From the NCBI GenBank assembly GCA_013414765.1, contig CP058708.1, positions 1,297,553 through 1,361,552 of the forward strand: a DNA stretch of 64,000 bases, written 5' to 3'. This DNA is from Candidatus Accumulibacter cognatus. Its GTDB lineage: Bacteria > Pseudomonadota > Gammaproteobacteria > Burkholderiales > Rhodocyclaceae. The number at the start of each line of letters is the position of its first letter. The stretch's first letter is position 1. Below the pieces are notes generated by a model. The model searched no databases. It was not told where the DNA came from and saw only the letters and a program-made list of their open reading frames with translations. A program made the position numbers and the translations under genes. Of the stretch, positions 34,733 to 44,435 are shown piece by piece.

Positions 34733-35518
34733 ATGCATTCGCTGCGACTGTTCGTTTTCCTTGCTCTGCTGCTGGTGCTTGCCGGCTGCGCGGCGTCGGC
34801 TTCCGCGCCCATCGCCGGGAGCGGCGCGCAGCACGAGAACGTGGGGTGGGTACACGTCGTTGCCGACGGCGGACACACCGGCATCGTTGTCCGGCAGGCG
34901 GACATGCCGCACGGGCTTTGGCCGGAACGCGCCGATTTTCCGGATGCCGAACGGTTCGAGATCGGCTGGGGCGATTACGACTTCTACCAGTCCGACAACC
35001 CCGGCTCATGGACCACGTTCAAGGCGGCTTTTCTGCCGACTGCGAGCGTGCTGCACGTGGTCGGTTTTCGCGGCACGGCAGTCGAGTATTTCACGGGCCA
35101 CTACTCCGGCGCGCGCGACCGCCCCGAAACGACGGCAGCGATCCCCGCCGCTCCTCCCCGGACGCCTCCTTTGCCAGCCAGCGAGGGGGAGTTCGCGCGT
35201 CGCGAGAGCGGCCCGGAGGGTATCGAGCTCGTCGCCATCGCGCTGCCGCCTGGAGGAATCGACGCGCTGGCGCGGTACATCCATGATGCCCACCTGCGCG
35301 ACGGCGCAGCACCGACGGCGCCGCTGCGCGCCGGGCGTTACGGGAACAGCCGCTTCTATCCCGGCCGCGAAACGTTCCACCTCCTGCGCACCTGCAACGT
35401 ATGGACGGCGCGCGCGTTGCGCGCCGCCGGCGTACCGGTCGACGATGCGATTACCCGGGAAGGGTTGATGGCGCAACTGCGCGTGCTGGGCCGGAACAAC
35501 CGAACCGCGGCAGATTGA
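34733..35518 (+). CDS. DUF2459 domain lipoprotein
   Basis: A 261-residue protein with a lipoprotein signal (LFVFLALLLVLAGCAAS, lipobox LAGC at about 16-19). The body matches DUF2459/TIGR02117: WVHVVADGGHTGIVVRQADM, FEIGWGDYDFYQSDN and YPGRETFHLLRTCNVWTARA, with the conserved C-N-x-W near the end. Function unknown; members are often near PHB or lipid genes. The 275 bases before it contain nothing recognisable. Confidence 0.88.
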   Translation: MHSLRLFVFLALLLVLAGCAASASAPIAGSGAQHENVGWVHVVADGGHTGIVVRQADMPHGLWPERADFPDAERFEIGWGDYDFYQSDNPGSWTTFKAAFLPTASVLHVVGFRGTAVEYFTGHYSGARDRPETTAAIPAAPPRTPPLPASEGEFARRESGPEGIELVAIALPPGGIDALARYIHDAHLRDGAAPTAPLRAGRYGNSRFYPGRETFHLLRTCNVWTARALRAAGVPVDDAITREGLMAQLRVLGRNNRTAAD

Positions 35519-36251
35519 ACACACACGATGGGCCGATAGGAATGGCGATCAGCATACGAAACGAGAGCGGCAGGACGCGCCGTGCAAGCAATCCGCGCAG
35601 CGCTCCTTTCCGCGTGTGCGGCGTCCGGGTCCGATACCCGTTCCGGTACCCCTACCGCTTGTCGAAAAAGCAGCGCGGCGTTTCGCGAAGCGAGACTATA
35701 TTCCCCACGTACTCAAACTGCGCGCGGTGCGAGTGGCCCCCAACCGGAAAGTGCTTCATGGGCGAGGGAATTTGCAGAGGAATGCATCGGCGCACACGCA
35801 GAACGACGAAGGACTGCGGCTCCTAGGCCAGGAACCAGGCGGTGTACGGCGTCCAAGCCGTTCGCGATACCGCCCCCGGTCCGATGCGCCCCGACGACCT
35901 GTAGGCGCGACTTGCGAAGACGCGCCGGCCGCACACGAAAGGACGCGTTCCCAATGCGCGTGTAGCAGACCCCGCTCCCGTGTTGCTCGCGGAACAGCAC
36001 AGTCGGCTCGCTCGTCGTCCCCGAGGGGTGGCTGGCTGACCAGGGACCGCAGAACCTCGGCGACGCGCATCGGCGATTCATCTCCTCCGAACAAGCCACG
36101 AAATGGATGCCTCTCTGCCAAATGGATCTCCCTTTGCCAAGGGTTCCCCTCAAGCTGCGCACCCGGCTGTGGTGGCTCAGGAAACTCCCCTAACGTCGGT
36201 TCGTGATCAGTTTTGGGGGACTGAGACAGCCTGTGGAAGTCCTGAAGCGGT
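35519..36251. other. Intergenic stretch, no gene recognised
   Basis: More than 700 bases between the DUF2459 gene and the IS982 scrap. Open frames on both strands are GC-skewed artefacts with Arg/Pro-rich translations. No repeat or RNA is supported. Confidence 0.4.
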
Positions 36252-36485
36252 CGTCTGGGCTTGTTGGGCATGAGGCCATAGGCGATGAGGCCAGCCAGCA
36301 AATTGACGGCCGAATGGAGGGGCGAGCGATGGTGGGTTTGCTCGATCAGACAGAGGTTATTCAGTTCGTCGATGATGGTTTCCACGAGCAATCGCTGTCC
36401 TAGCATTGCCTCGTCAAATGGGTTGGGGCGACGGGCTTGATGTTATTCCTGACCTTTGTCACGAAGTCGATGCCGAGATCCTTGA
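36252..36485 (-). pseudogene. IS982-family transposase C-terminal remnant
   Basis: The minus strand reads LGIDFVTKVRNNIKPVAPT, a frameshift, then LGQRLLVETIIDELNNLCLI, EQTHHRSPLHSAVNLLAGLI and AYGLMPNKPRR, the C-terminal end of IS982 transposases with the catalytic Glu in VETI. The N-terminal two thirds are missing. Confidence 0.75.
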
Positions 36486-36579
36486 CCGGAGTTTAACATA
36501 CCGAAAACAACCTTCTCCTGAATCAACGACTTGCGACGGAACAAATCTCTAATGGCACAACAAGCTCGTATTGTCGAGG

Positions 36580-37580
36580 TCAGGCGACTAGTTTTCGGGT
36601 CCCTCCTGGTCCGGGGTTGATGCCCAGCGCGCGGTAGATCGCCATCAACTCGGGTTCAGCGACGGTGGCCTTGCGAACGTTCAGCGTACGTCCATCGCAC
36701 TGACGGAAGGAGGCCGTCACCCGGCGCTGCACCGAGAGGGTCTCGCGCAGGGTCGCCCAACCGTCCTTGATGCCCGCGACCTTCAGCTTGACCCGCAGGA
36801 ACTGCACGCACTGGTAAGCCAGCACGGTGATGAAGAGATGACCGTCCGATCGGTCTTCTTTCTGGTGATAGACCGGTCGCAAGCCGAGTTCGCTTTTCAG
36901 ACTGCGGAACACGCTTTCGAGCTCGCTGAGCATCGTGTAGGTGCGCCAGAGCCGCTCTTCGCCCCAGGCCAGTTCGTTGGTGCGCAGGCAATAGACCCCC
37001 GGATGAGTGGCCATCGTGCCGTCGACCCGTGCCTTCTGCCAAGTGATGGCGGTGACGATCTTGCCGGAATCATCGGTGACCAGGTCGACCGTATAGTGCT
37101 GGCTGGCGCCGAGGCTTTTCTGTTGGAGTCGGCCGACGCGTTCGAGCAACTTGTCGCGGCGCTTCTCGCAACGGGGTTTTTGCAGGCCGTCCTTGATCTG
37201 CTGCAAGCCCGCTTCGAAACACCGGCAGGACTGTTCAAGCATGGCTTCTTCCTTGCGCTGGCGACTCGGGGAGTGGCAATACAGGCAGAGTTCTTTGCCG
37301 TCTTCGCTGATCTCCTTCTGGAGAGGCCGTGGCTCCTCGGCGGCCGTCTCGATGGTCACGGCGCGCGTCTCATCGAACTGGCGTGTACCGCCACGACGAA
37401 CGACCAGGTAGCGATAGCCGTGTTCGACCAGCCAGGCGACGTTGGCTTCAGTGCCGATGCCCGCGTCCATGATCACCAGTGCCCCTGCTGGAGCCGCCAG
37501 TCCGGCCAGCATCCCAGCCAATGTGCCCGTTTCGCTGACGTTGCCGACGAAAGTCTGCGAACGGCGCACGAAGCCGCTGC
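36580..37580 (-). pseudogene. IS1634-family transposase, N-terminus cut off by an IS3 insertion
   Basis: The remaining 330 residues begin in SSGFVRRSQTFVGNVSE, run through LVIMDAGIGTEANVAWLVEH (catalytic Asp) and end with the Glu region LSELESVFRSLKSELGLRPV and VYHQKEDRSDGHLFITVLAY, as in IS1634 transposases. The reading frame ends exactly where the IS3 left end begins (37581), so insertion separated it from its N-terminus. The missing part is not found on the far side of the IS3 element. Confidence 0.85.
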
Positions 37581-37645
37581 TGAGCTTCCCCCGAAATTTC
37601 GTCTTCCAAGGGTGACGTATGATTCAGTCACTTTAGGAGCGAGAA

Positions 37646-37936
37646 ATGAAGATAGCGAAGCTGGCGTTTACGGCGGAGTTCAGAGACCTGGCGGTAAAGC
37701 GGGTGAAGGCAGGCGGGAGTGTCGGAGGGGTGGCCAAGGAATTGGGGGGGTCGAACAGGCCTTGCGCAACTGGGTAAAGGCAGCGGCGAAGGGCACCCCA
37801 AATGGCAAGGGCAACCGGATGGTGACGCCAGAAGAGAGGGAACTGTCACGGCTGCGAGCAGAGAATGCGCGGCTCAAGCGGGAGCTTGAAATAGTAAAAA
37901 AAAGCGGCGGCGTACTTCGCGAGGGATGCTCTGTGA
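37646..37936 (+). pseudogene. IS3-family OrfA, frameshifted
   Basis: Starts MKIAKLAFTAEFRDLAVKRV with GGAG 8 bases upstream. The frame breaks in a run of seven G (37744-37750); after it the other frame continues VEQALRNWVKAAAKGTP and the leucine-zipper LSRLRAENARLKRELEIV. A run of eight A follows (about 37896-37903) at the place where IS3 elements shift frame between OrfA and OrfB; the would-be OrfA tail AAAYFARDAL-stop ends at 37936 in the alternative frame. Confidence 0.8.
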
Positions 37937-38832
37937 AGTACGCCTGGATTGACGCGTATCGGCGGGAGTTTGGGTTGTCGGAACTGTGCGGGGCATTGAA
38001 GGTGAGTATCAGCGGTTACCGGGCCGGGAAGCGAGGCGGGGTGGCGCAGCGCCAGCAACTGACGGACCCGCAGATGCTGGCGCTTATCCAGGCCATTCAT
38101 GCCGAATTCAATTCAAGGGCGCCTATGGCAGCCCACGCATGGTGCGCGAACTGCGAAGGCGTGGTTTCCCGGCGAGCAAGGAGCGGGTAGAGAGGCTGAT
38201 GCGCGAGAACGGGATTCACGCCCGTCACAAGCGCCGCTACAAGGTCACGACGGATTCGCGCCACACCCTGCCGGTGGCAGAGAACCTGTTGGATCGCCAG
38301 TTCACACCCACGGCACCCAATCAGATCTGGATCTCGGACATCACGTATTTATGGACGGATGAAGGCTGGCTGTACCTGGCTATCGCGCTGGATTTGTTCA
38401 ACCGGGAAGTCGTGGGCGGGTCACTCAAGCCCCGCATGACGGCAGACATCGTGACGGACGCCCTGACCATGGCGTGGTTCCGCCGCCGGCCGGCCCCGGG
38501 TCTGATGCATCACTCCGACCGCGGCAGCCAGTACGCCAGCCATGCGTTTCAGGACAGGCTCAAGGAATACGGCATGATCTGTTCGATGAGCCGCAAGGGC
38601 AATGGCTGGGATAACTCGCCCACCGAGAGCGGGTTCAACCGCTTCAAGAATGAGCGGGTACATGGCGTACGTCATGCCAGCCATGCCGCCATGAAGGCCA
38701 CCCGCTTTGAGTACATCGAGGTGTTCTACAATCGGAAACGCCAGCATTCGAGCCTAGCAGCCTGTCGGACTTTACCCTTGCCGCCCGCTGAATATGCTAC
38801 AATCATAGCCGTTCCAGGAACGGAGGTCCGGC

Positions 38833-40191
38833 ATGTCCCATTTCATCGTCACCGATCGCAAGACCGACTACCTGCTGCCGCCGTCACTCGACGATTGGTT
38901 GAACGAGGATCATTTGGCGCGATTCATTGTGGAGGTGATCGACTCGCTTGATTTGTCGAAGCTGACGCGGCAGTACGCTGGACGGGGATCGAAGGCGTAC
39001 CATCCGGCGACGCTGCTGGCCATTCTGGTCTATGGCTACGCGACGGGTATTTTCTCCAGCCGCAGGCTGGAGCAGGCGACCTACGATTCGGTCGCCTTTC
39101 GCTACATTGCCGCCGGCAGCCATCCCGATCACGACAGCCTGGCGACGTTCCGCCGGCGTTTTCTGGAGGAACTGAGCGACTTGTTCGTGCAGGTTCTGGA
39201 GATGGCCCGGGAGATGAAGCTGCTGAAACTGGGCAATGTCTGTCTTGACGGCACGAAGATTCAGGCCAACGCCTCCCGCCACCGTGCGCTTTCGCACGGC
39301 CACATCGAAAAGCTGGAAGCGCAACTCAAGGCGGAGGTGCAGGAACTGTTCGCGCTGGCCGAACAGGCGGATCAGGCGGAGGTTCCGGACGGCGTCAGCC
39401 TGCCGGAAGAAATCAAGCGCCGCGAAGATCGGCTGGTGGCGATGGCGGCGGCCAAGGCGAAGATTGCGGCGCGGGCCGAGGAGCGCTATCAGCGAGAGAA
39501 GGCGCAGTACGACGAGAAGAGGGCGCGGCGCAAGGCGAAAGAAGAAGAGACCGGCAGGAAGTGGGGGGGCAGAGTGCCCAAAGCCCCCGAGCCCGGCGTA
39601 CGGGACAGTGACCAGATCAATCTGACCGACGAAGAATCGCGCATCATGCCGGTGGCCGGTGGCGGCTTCGAGCAGGCGTACAACGCCCAGGCGGCGGTTG
39701 ATCCCGCGACCCTGCTGGTGGTGGCGGTCGGCGTGACGCAAGCCCCCAACGACAAGGAGCAGGTCGAGCCGATGCTGGCGACGCTCCAGGCGCAGGCCGA
39801 TGGGCTGGGTTCCGTGCACGGGATGATCGCCGACACGGGCTTCTACAGCGAGAAGAACATCAAGGCGTGCGAGGCGGCCGGCATCGTCCCCTTGATCGCG
39901 GTGGCGCGCGACGAGCACCATCCTGACTGGCGGGAGCGGCATAGCGAACCGGCCGCGCTACCGGAGCATGCGACACCCGTGCAGGCCATGTCGCATCGTT
40001 TGAAGACCAGAGCGGGGCGAGCGCTCTATGCGTTGCGCAAGCAGACCGTCGAGCCGGTCTTCGGCATCATCAAGTCGGTCATGGGCTTTCGCCAGTTTTC
40101 CTTGCGGGGTTGGCAGAAGGTCACCGGGGAATGGACGCTGGTCTGCCTGGCGTGGAATTTGAAGCGCATGGCCAAGTTGCGCCCGCAGTAG
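38833..40191 (+). CDS. IS1182-family transposase
   Basis: A 452-residue DDE transposase. The N-terminal domain has SRRLEQATYDSVAFRYIAAG and HPDHDSLATFRRRFLEEL, typical of IS1182. Catalytic acids are probably D139 in CLDGTKIQANAS, the Asp in MIADTGFYSEKN and the Glu in QTVEPVFGIIKSVMGFRQF. A charged linker (residues about 150-240, rich in E, A, K, R) separates the N-terminal part from the core. GGAGG lies 8-9 bases before the ATG. The frame is intact, so it may be active. Confidence 0.95.
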   Translation: MSHFIVTDRKTDYLLPPSLDDWLNEDHLARFIVEVIDSLDLSKLTRQYAGRGSKAYHPATLLAILVYGYATGIFSSRRLEQATYDSVAFRYIAAGSHPDHDSLATFRRRFLEELSDLFVQVLEMAREMKLLKLGNVCLDGTKIQANASRHRALSHGHIEKLEAQLKAEVQELFALAEQADQAEVPDGVSLPEEIKRREDRLVAMAAAKAKIAARAEERYQREKAQYDEKRARRKAKEEETGRKWGGRVPKAPEPGVRDSDQINLTDEESRIMPVAGGGFEQAYNAQAAVDPATLLVVAVGVTQAPNDKEQVEPMLATLQAQADGLGSVHGMIADTGFYSEKNIKACEAAGIVPLIAVARDEHHPDWRERHSEPAALPEHATPVQAMSHRLKTRAGRALYALRKQTVEPVFGIIKSVMGFRQFSLRGWQKVTGEWTLVCLAWNLKRMAKLRPQ

Positions 40192-40218
40192 AGAAAAACG
40201 AGGAAAAAACCTCAAAAA

Positions 40219-40244
40219 GGCCGGAAAATCGACAAATTCCGGCC
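40219..40244 (+). terminator. Hairpin after the IS1182 transposase
   Basis: GGCCGGAA (40219-40226) pairs with TTCCGGCC (40237-40244) around a 10-base loop; ATTTTC follows. It is 28 bases past the transposase stop and inside the element, so it probably ends the transposase message. Confidence 0.65.
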
Positions 40245-40516
40245 ATTTTCATGCCGAAAAGTAAAATTTGTCGGTTTCCCGGGCTCCAAGTCCGACAGGC
40301 TGCTAGGCTACCTGTCGCCTGTTCAGTTCATGGAAAAGTGGCTTAGCAGCCAGGACCAGGAAAAACAGGTCGCATGAACCCCTCCCTTTGGAAGACGAAA
40401 TACCGAGGGAACCTCATATAGGATTCATGCAATTGCCCTGCCACGGCGAGGCACAGACATGCTTGGGGCCGTTTCCTACGATCGACTGCCATTGGCCTGG
40501 CACGCCAGCGGCACAA

Positions 40517-41452
40517 TCACTCACTGCCGTTCTGCTTCTGCGCCACCGCCTTGAGGTATTCTTCCCCGATCTCCGGGCAGACTTTTTCGATGAACGCCAG
40601 CGCATAGCTACGCAGATAGGTACCGCGGCGCACCGCCAGGCGGGTGGTGCTTTCCGGGAACAGGTGCGGCACCGGGATCAGCGCCAGGTTGCGGTCCTTG
40701 AAGCCGTCGTAGGCCATCGACGCAATGATGCCCACGCCGAGGTCGAGTTCGACATAGGTCTTGATCACATCGGCATCAATCGCCGAAAGCACGATGTCCG
40801 GCACGACGCCCGCGTCGGCAAAAGCCTTGTCGATATGCGTCCGACCGGTAAAGCCCTCATGATAGGTGATGATCGGATACTCGCCGATCAACTCCAGCGT
40901 CAGATCCTGGACCTTCAGGAGGGGATGGCCGTAGGGAACGATCACCGCGTGGTACCAGCGATAGAACGGGAAGGTCGCCAATTCCGGCACCTGGTCGAGT
41001 CGTTCGGTGGCGATGCCGACATCGGCTTCGCCCGTCACGAGCTTTTCGGCGATGTCCACCGGACTGCCCTGGTGCAAGGCAAGATGCACGCGCGGATAGT
41101 CGGTCTTGAACCACTTGATGATCTGCGGCAGCGCGTAACGCGCCTGCGTGTGCGTGGTCGCGACGACAAAGTGACCGGTTTCCCGGCTCGCGAACTGGTC
41201 GGCGATACGGCGCAGGTTATGGGTGTCGAGCAGAATGCGGTTCACCACCTCGGCAAGTTCCTTGCCGGGCTCGGTCAGTCCCAGCAGACGCTTGCCGCGG
41301 CGCACGAAGATCTCGATGCCCAGTTCGTCCTCGAGATCCTTGATGTGCTTGCTGACTCCCGGTTGCGACGTGTACAGGGCATTGGCCACTTCGGTCAGGT
41401 TGAAGTCCTGGCGAACGGTCTCGCGAATGATGCGCAGTTGTTGAAAATTCAT
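40517..41452 (-). CDS. cysB: CysB family LysR-type regulator of sulfur assimilation
   Basis: A 311-residue LysR regulator of the CysB/Cbl type that activates sulfate uptake and reduction genes, with acetylserine as usual inducer. The N-terminal helix-turn-helix reads NLTEVANALYTSQPGVSKHI and the CysB-like start MNFQQLRIIRETVR is typical. The effector domain has VATTHTQARYALPQIIKWF, the region that binds sulfate or acetylserine in CysB, and DLGVGIIASMAYD. I start at ATG 41452; upstream codons overlap cysA. It is the last gene of the sbp-cysT-cysW-cysA-cysB operon, 7 bases after cysA. Confidence 0.95.
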   Translation of the reverse strand: MNFQQLRIIRETVRQDFNLTEVANALYTSQPGVSKHIKDLEDELGIEIFVRRGKRLLGLTEPGKELAEVVNRILLDTHNLRRIADQFASRETGHFVVATTHTQARYALPQIIKWFKTDYPRVHLALHQGSPVDIAEKLVTGEADVGIATERLDQVPELATFPFYRWYHAVIVPYGHPLLKVQDLTLELIGEYPIITYHEGFTGRTHIDKAFADAGVVPDIVLSAIDADVIKTYVELDLGVGIIASMAYDGFKDRNLALIPVPHLFPESTTRLAVRRGTYLRSYALAFIEKVCPEIGEEYLKAVAQKQNGSE

Positions 41453-41459
41453 CCCGTCC

Positions 41460-42527
41460 TCAAGCCGCCCGGGCTTCCTCCGAAAAGACGCGGATGTGGC
41501 GCGGGCGCAGCGATACCGGGTCACCCTCCGCGAGACCGAGCAGGTGGAAGGTCTCGCGGGCGAGGCTGACCTCGATCAGTTCGCCGTCCGCGCGGCTCAG
41601 TTCGATCTGGGCGCTCGGTCCGACCGAGACGACGCGAACGATCCTGGCCGGCAAGCCCCCCCCCACTCCCCAGCCCGGGAGCAGATCGAACTCGTGCGGG
41701 CGAACGAAAGCCAGCGCCTGGCCGTTGCTGCCGTCGGTCGAGCCCAGGGCCAGCGCGTCATCGCCGACATGCAGGTGCCCATTTTCGACACGGCCGTGGA
41801 ACAGATTGACCGATCCGAGGAAGTTGGCGACGAAAGGCGTCGCCGGATGGTCGTAGACCGACTCCGGCGTCCCGATCTGTTCGACCTTGCCCTTGTTGAT
41901 CACCACCACCCGGTCGGATACCTCCAGGGCCTCCTCCTGATCGTGCGTGACGAAGACGCTGGTGACGTGGATTTCGTCGTGCAACTGCCGCAGCCAGCGC
42001 CGCAATTCCTTGCGCACCTTGGCATCGAGGGCACCGAAAGGCTCGTCGAGGAGTAACACCTTGGGCTCGACCGCCAGCGCGCGCGCCAGGGCAATCCGTT
42101 GGCGCTGGCCGCCGGAAAGCTGTGACGGATAACGATCCGCGAGCCAATCGAGTTGCACGAGTTCGAGCAGGCGCTTGACCCGCCGTTTGATGTCGACTTC
42201 GCTGGGACGCAGTCGCCGCGGCTTAACGCGCAGGCCGAAGGCGACATTGTCGGCAACGCTCATGTGGCGGAACAAGGCGTAGTGCTGGAAGACAAAGCCC
42301 ACCTGCCGGTCACGGACGTGGCGGGCCGATGCGTCGTCGCCTTCGAGCAGGATCTGACCCTGGTCGGCGAAGTCCAGACCGGCGATGATCCGCAGCAGCG
42401 TCGTTTTGCCGCAGCCGGAGGGCCCGAGAAGGGCGACCAGTTCGCCTGAAGGAATGTCGATCGAGACGTCGTCGAGCGCCTTGAAGGCTCCGAACTGCTT
42501 GCTGATGTAACGGATCGCAATACTCAT
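41460..42527 (-). CDS. cysA: Sulfate/thiosulfate ABC transporter ATP-binding protein
   Basis: A 355-residue ATPase powering sulfate import. Walker [13 protein letters not shown]-loop [12 protein letters not shown] signature [16 protein letters not shown], Walker [13 protein letters not shown] and the switch His in [12 protein letters not shown] are all present. The C-terminal 120 residues are the TOBE-like regulatory domain ([19 protein letters not shown]). It starts at ATG 42527, three bases after the cysW stop; a TTG at 42530 also begins the frame but is less likely. Confidence 0.97.
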   Translation of the reverse strand: MSIAIRYISKQFGAFKALDDVSIDIPSGELVALLGPSGCGKTTLLRIIAGLDFADQGQILLEGDDASARHVRDRQVGFVFQHYALFRHMSVADNVAFGLRVKPRRLRPSEVDIKRRVKRLLELVQLDWLADRYPSQLSGGQRQRIALARALAVEPKVLLLDEPFGALDAKVRKELRRWLRQLHDEIHVTSVFVTHDQEEALEVSDRVVVINKGKVEQIGTPESVYDHPATPFVANFLGSVNLFHGRVENGHLHVGDDALALGSTDGSNGQALAFVRPHEFDLLPGWGVGGGLPARIVRVVSVGPSAQIELSRADGELIEVSLARETFHLLGLAEGDPVSLRPRHIRVFSEEARAA

Positions 42528-42530
42528 CAA

Positions 42531-43424
42531 TCATTCTCCGGAAGGGGTGCCGATTTCCTGCCATTGGCGACGTGTCTGACGTTCGACCAGCGTCTTCAGG
42601 CCCAGGGTGACGATCGCCAGCACTGCCAGCAGGGAGGCCACGGCAAAGGCCGCGGCGTAGTTGTATTCGTTGTAGAGAATCTCGACGTGCAGGGGCAGGG
42701 TGTTGGTCTGGCCGCGGATGTGCCCGGAAACCACCGACACCGCCCCGAACTCGCCCATCGCACGCGCGTTGCAGAGGATCACGCCGTACAACAATCCCCA
42801 CTTGATGTTCGGCAGCGTGGTGTATCGGAAGACCTGCCAGCCGGACGCGCCGAGAACGACGGCGGCCTCCTCTTCCTCGTTCCCCTGTGCTTCCATCAAC
42901 GGAATCAGTTCACGGGCGACAAACGGAAAGGTAACGAAGATCGTCGCCAGGACGATGCCCGGCACGGCGAAAATGATCTTGATGTCGTGTTCGTAGAACC
43001 AGGGGCCAAACCAGCCTTGCGCGCCGAACATCAGCACGTAGATCAGACCCGAGATCACCGGCGATACCGAGAAGGGCAGATCGATCAGGGTGATCAGCAC
43101 GCGCTTGCCGCGAAACTCGAACTTGGCAATGGCCCAGGAGGCGGCCAATCCGAACACCAGGTTCAATGGTACGGCGATCACTGCGACCAGCAAGGTGAGC
43201 TTGATCGCCGACCAGGCGTCGGGGTTGACCATGGCGTCGAAATACGCGCCCCAGCCCTTGCGCAAACCTTCGGCGAACACCGTGCCCAAGGGCAACAGCA
43301 GGAAGATGCTGAAGAAAGTCAGCGCGACGCTGACCAGCACCCCCTTGACCCAGGCCGGTTCGCGGGTGCTTGCGGTTTCCTGGCGCTCCAGGCTGCCCGC
43401 ATGCAGTGCAATACTCGCGCTCAT
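42531..43424 (-). CDS. cysW: Sulfate ABC transporter permease CysW
   Basis: A 297-residue inner-membrane permease with about six membrane helices. The BPD_transp_1 EAA loop reads [40 protein letters not shown] is typical of CysW. It pairs with CysT as the channel. It lies between cysT (1 base gap) and cysA (3 base gap), so translation is probably coupled. Confidence 0.96.
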   Translation of the reverse strand: MSASIALHAGSLERQETASTREPAWVKGVLVSVALTFFSIFLLLPLGTVFAEGLRKGWGAYFDAMVNPDAWSAIKLTLLVAVIAVPLNLVFGLAASWAIAKFEFRGKRVLITLIDLPFSVSPVISGLIYVLMFGAQGWFGPWFYEHDIKIIFAVPGIVLATIFVTFPFVARELIPLMEAQGNEEEEAAVVLGASGWQVFRYTTLPNIKWGLLYGVILCNARAMGEFGAVSVVSGHIRGQTNTLPLHVEILYNEYNYAAAFAVASLLAVLAIVTLGLKTLVERQTRRQWQEIGTPSGE

Positions 43425-43425
43425 T

Positions 43426-44262
43426 TCAGGCTCCTCTGGCGTAGCGGTTCTGCATCCATCCCTGCAGGCCGTTGATGATCAGCAGGAGGATGAAGGAGAT
43501 GATCAACATCACCGAAGCCACGGCGGTGGCGCCGGCGTAGTCGTACTGCTCCAGTTTGGTGATGATCATCAATGGGGTGATTTCGGAGACCATCGGCACG
43601 TTGCCGGCGATGAAAATGACCGAGCCGTATTCCCCGACCGCCCGCGCAAAGGCCATCGCGAAGCCGGTCAGCAAGGCGGGCGCAATGTGCGGCAGGATGA
43701 CCTTGACGAAGGTCTGCCAGTGCGAGGCACCGAGACCGGCGGCGGCTTCCTCGACTTCCTTTTCGAGGTCGGCAAGCACCGGTTGCACCGTGCGCACGAC
43801 AAACGGCAGACCGATGAACACCAGCGCCAGCAGCACGCCCTTGGGGGTATAGGCAATCTCGACACCCAGGGGCTCGAGCAGTTTGCCGACCGGACCGTTC
43901 TGCGAATAGATCGTCGCCAGGGCGATGCCTGCCACCGCTGTCGGCAGTGCGAAAGGCAGATCGACCAGCGCATCGACCAGGCCCTTGCCGGGAAAGCGGT
44001 AGCGCACCAGAACCCAGGCAAAGATCAGACCGAAGACGACGTTGATCCCCGCCGCCAGCAAGGAAGCGCCGAAGCTCAATTGATAGGAGGCCAGCACGCG
44101 CGGACTGCTCACCGCAGACCAGAAGGCTTCCCAGCCGAGGGTCAGCGTCTTGGCTCCGACTGCCGTGAGCGGAATGACGACGATGATGGCCAGGTAGACC
44201 AGGGTGTAGCCCATGGCCAGACCAAAGCCTGGCAAGGGGCTGAATCGCCGCAGGCGGGTCAT
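43426..44262 (-). CDS. cysT: Sulfate ABC transporter permease CysT (CysU)
   Basis: A 278-residue permease. The EAA loop [20 protein letters not shown] and the sequence [20 protein letters not shown] identify CysT. The start at ATG 44262 ([20 protein letters not shown]) gives the usual family length; the open frame extends 20 codons further without homology. The 173 bases between it and sbp contain no gene. Confidence 0.96.
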   Translation of the reverse strand: MTRLRRFSPLPGFGLAMGYTLVYLAIIVVIPLTAVGAKTLTLGWEAFWSAVSSPRVLASYQLSFGASLLAAGINVVFGLIFAWVLVRYRFPGKGLVDALVDLPFALPTAVAGIALATIYSQNGPVGKLLEPLGVEIAYTPKGVLLALVFIGLPFVVRTVQPVLADLEKEVEEAAAGLGASHWQTFVKVILPHIAPALLTGFAMAFARAVGEYGSVIFIAGNVPMVSEITPLMIITKLEQYDYAGATAVASVMLIISFILLLIINGLQGWMQNRYARGA

Positions 44263-44435
44263 GGGTGACTCCCGAAAAACACTTGGATCATTTATAACCC
44301 TTGCTGCGTCGCAACATGCCATTCCGCCAGCCTACGGGCAAGCAGGCTATGAAGAGACCTACTTAAATGTGAGAACGTCATGCATGTTCGTAATAAGGAC
44401 GGGACGCCGGTATCCTCAGCCCCGTCGACGAGAAC

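Larger units (their letters stand above)
38758..40302 (+). mobile_element. Intact IS1182-type insertion sequence with CTAG target duplication
   Basis: A 1545-bp element with perfect 15-bp terminal inverted repeats CAGCCTGTCGGACTT (38758-38772) and AAGTCCGACAGGCTG (40288-40302). The target CTAG is duplicated on each side (38754-38757 and 40303-40306); removing the element and one CTAG restores the reading of the host orfB. It carries a single full-length transposase gene and an internal terminator-like hairpin. Perfect ends and an intact gene indicate recent insertion. Confidence 0.95.
37933..40377 (+). pseudogene. IS3-family OrfB integrase, frameshifted and interrupted
   Basis: Begins at GTG 37933 overlapping the OrfA stop (KYAWIDAYRREFGLSELCGA). 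A duplicated AATTC near 38102-38113 shifts the frame after AIHAEF; it resumes as KGAYGSPRMVRELRRRGFPA. The DDE residues are intact in WISDITYLWTD, HHSDRGSQYAS and NSPTESGFNRFKNE. At QHSSL the IS1182-type element is inserted, and the last codons (GYLSPVQFMEKWLSS and QDQEKQVA-stop) lie at 40307-40377. Confidence 0.85.
37581..40416 (+). mobile_element. IS3-family element, copy 2, interrupted by an IS1182-type element
   Basis: The left end begins TGAGCTTCCCCCGAAATTTC and the right end ends ACCGAGGGAACCTCA at 40416, forming inverted repeats of about 30 bases with mismatches. Without the 1545-bp insert and one target duplication the element would be about 1.29 kb, normal for the family. Flanks show no matching target duplication (CTGC against TATA), consistent with later rearrangement. 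It has inserted into an IS1634 transposase gene. Confidence 0.9.

Noticed and set aside
40494-40509. TGGCAC followed by GGC at sigma-54 spacing
   Set aside because: The -12 element reads CGGC instead of TTGC and no gene follows on that strand.
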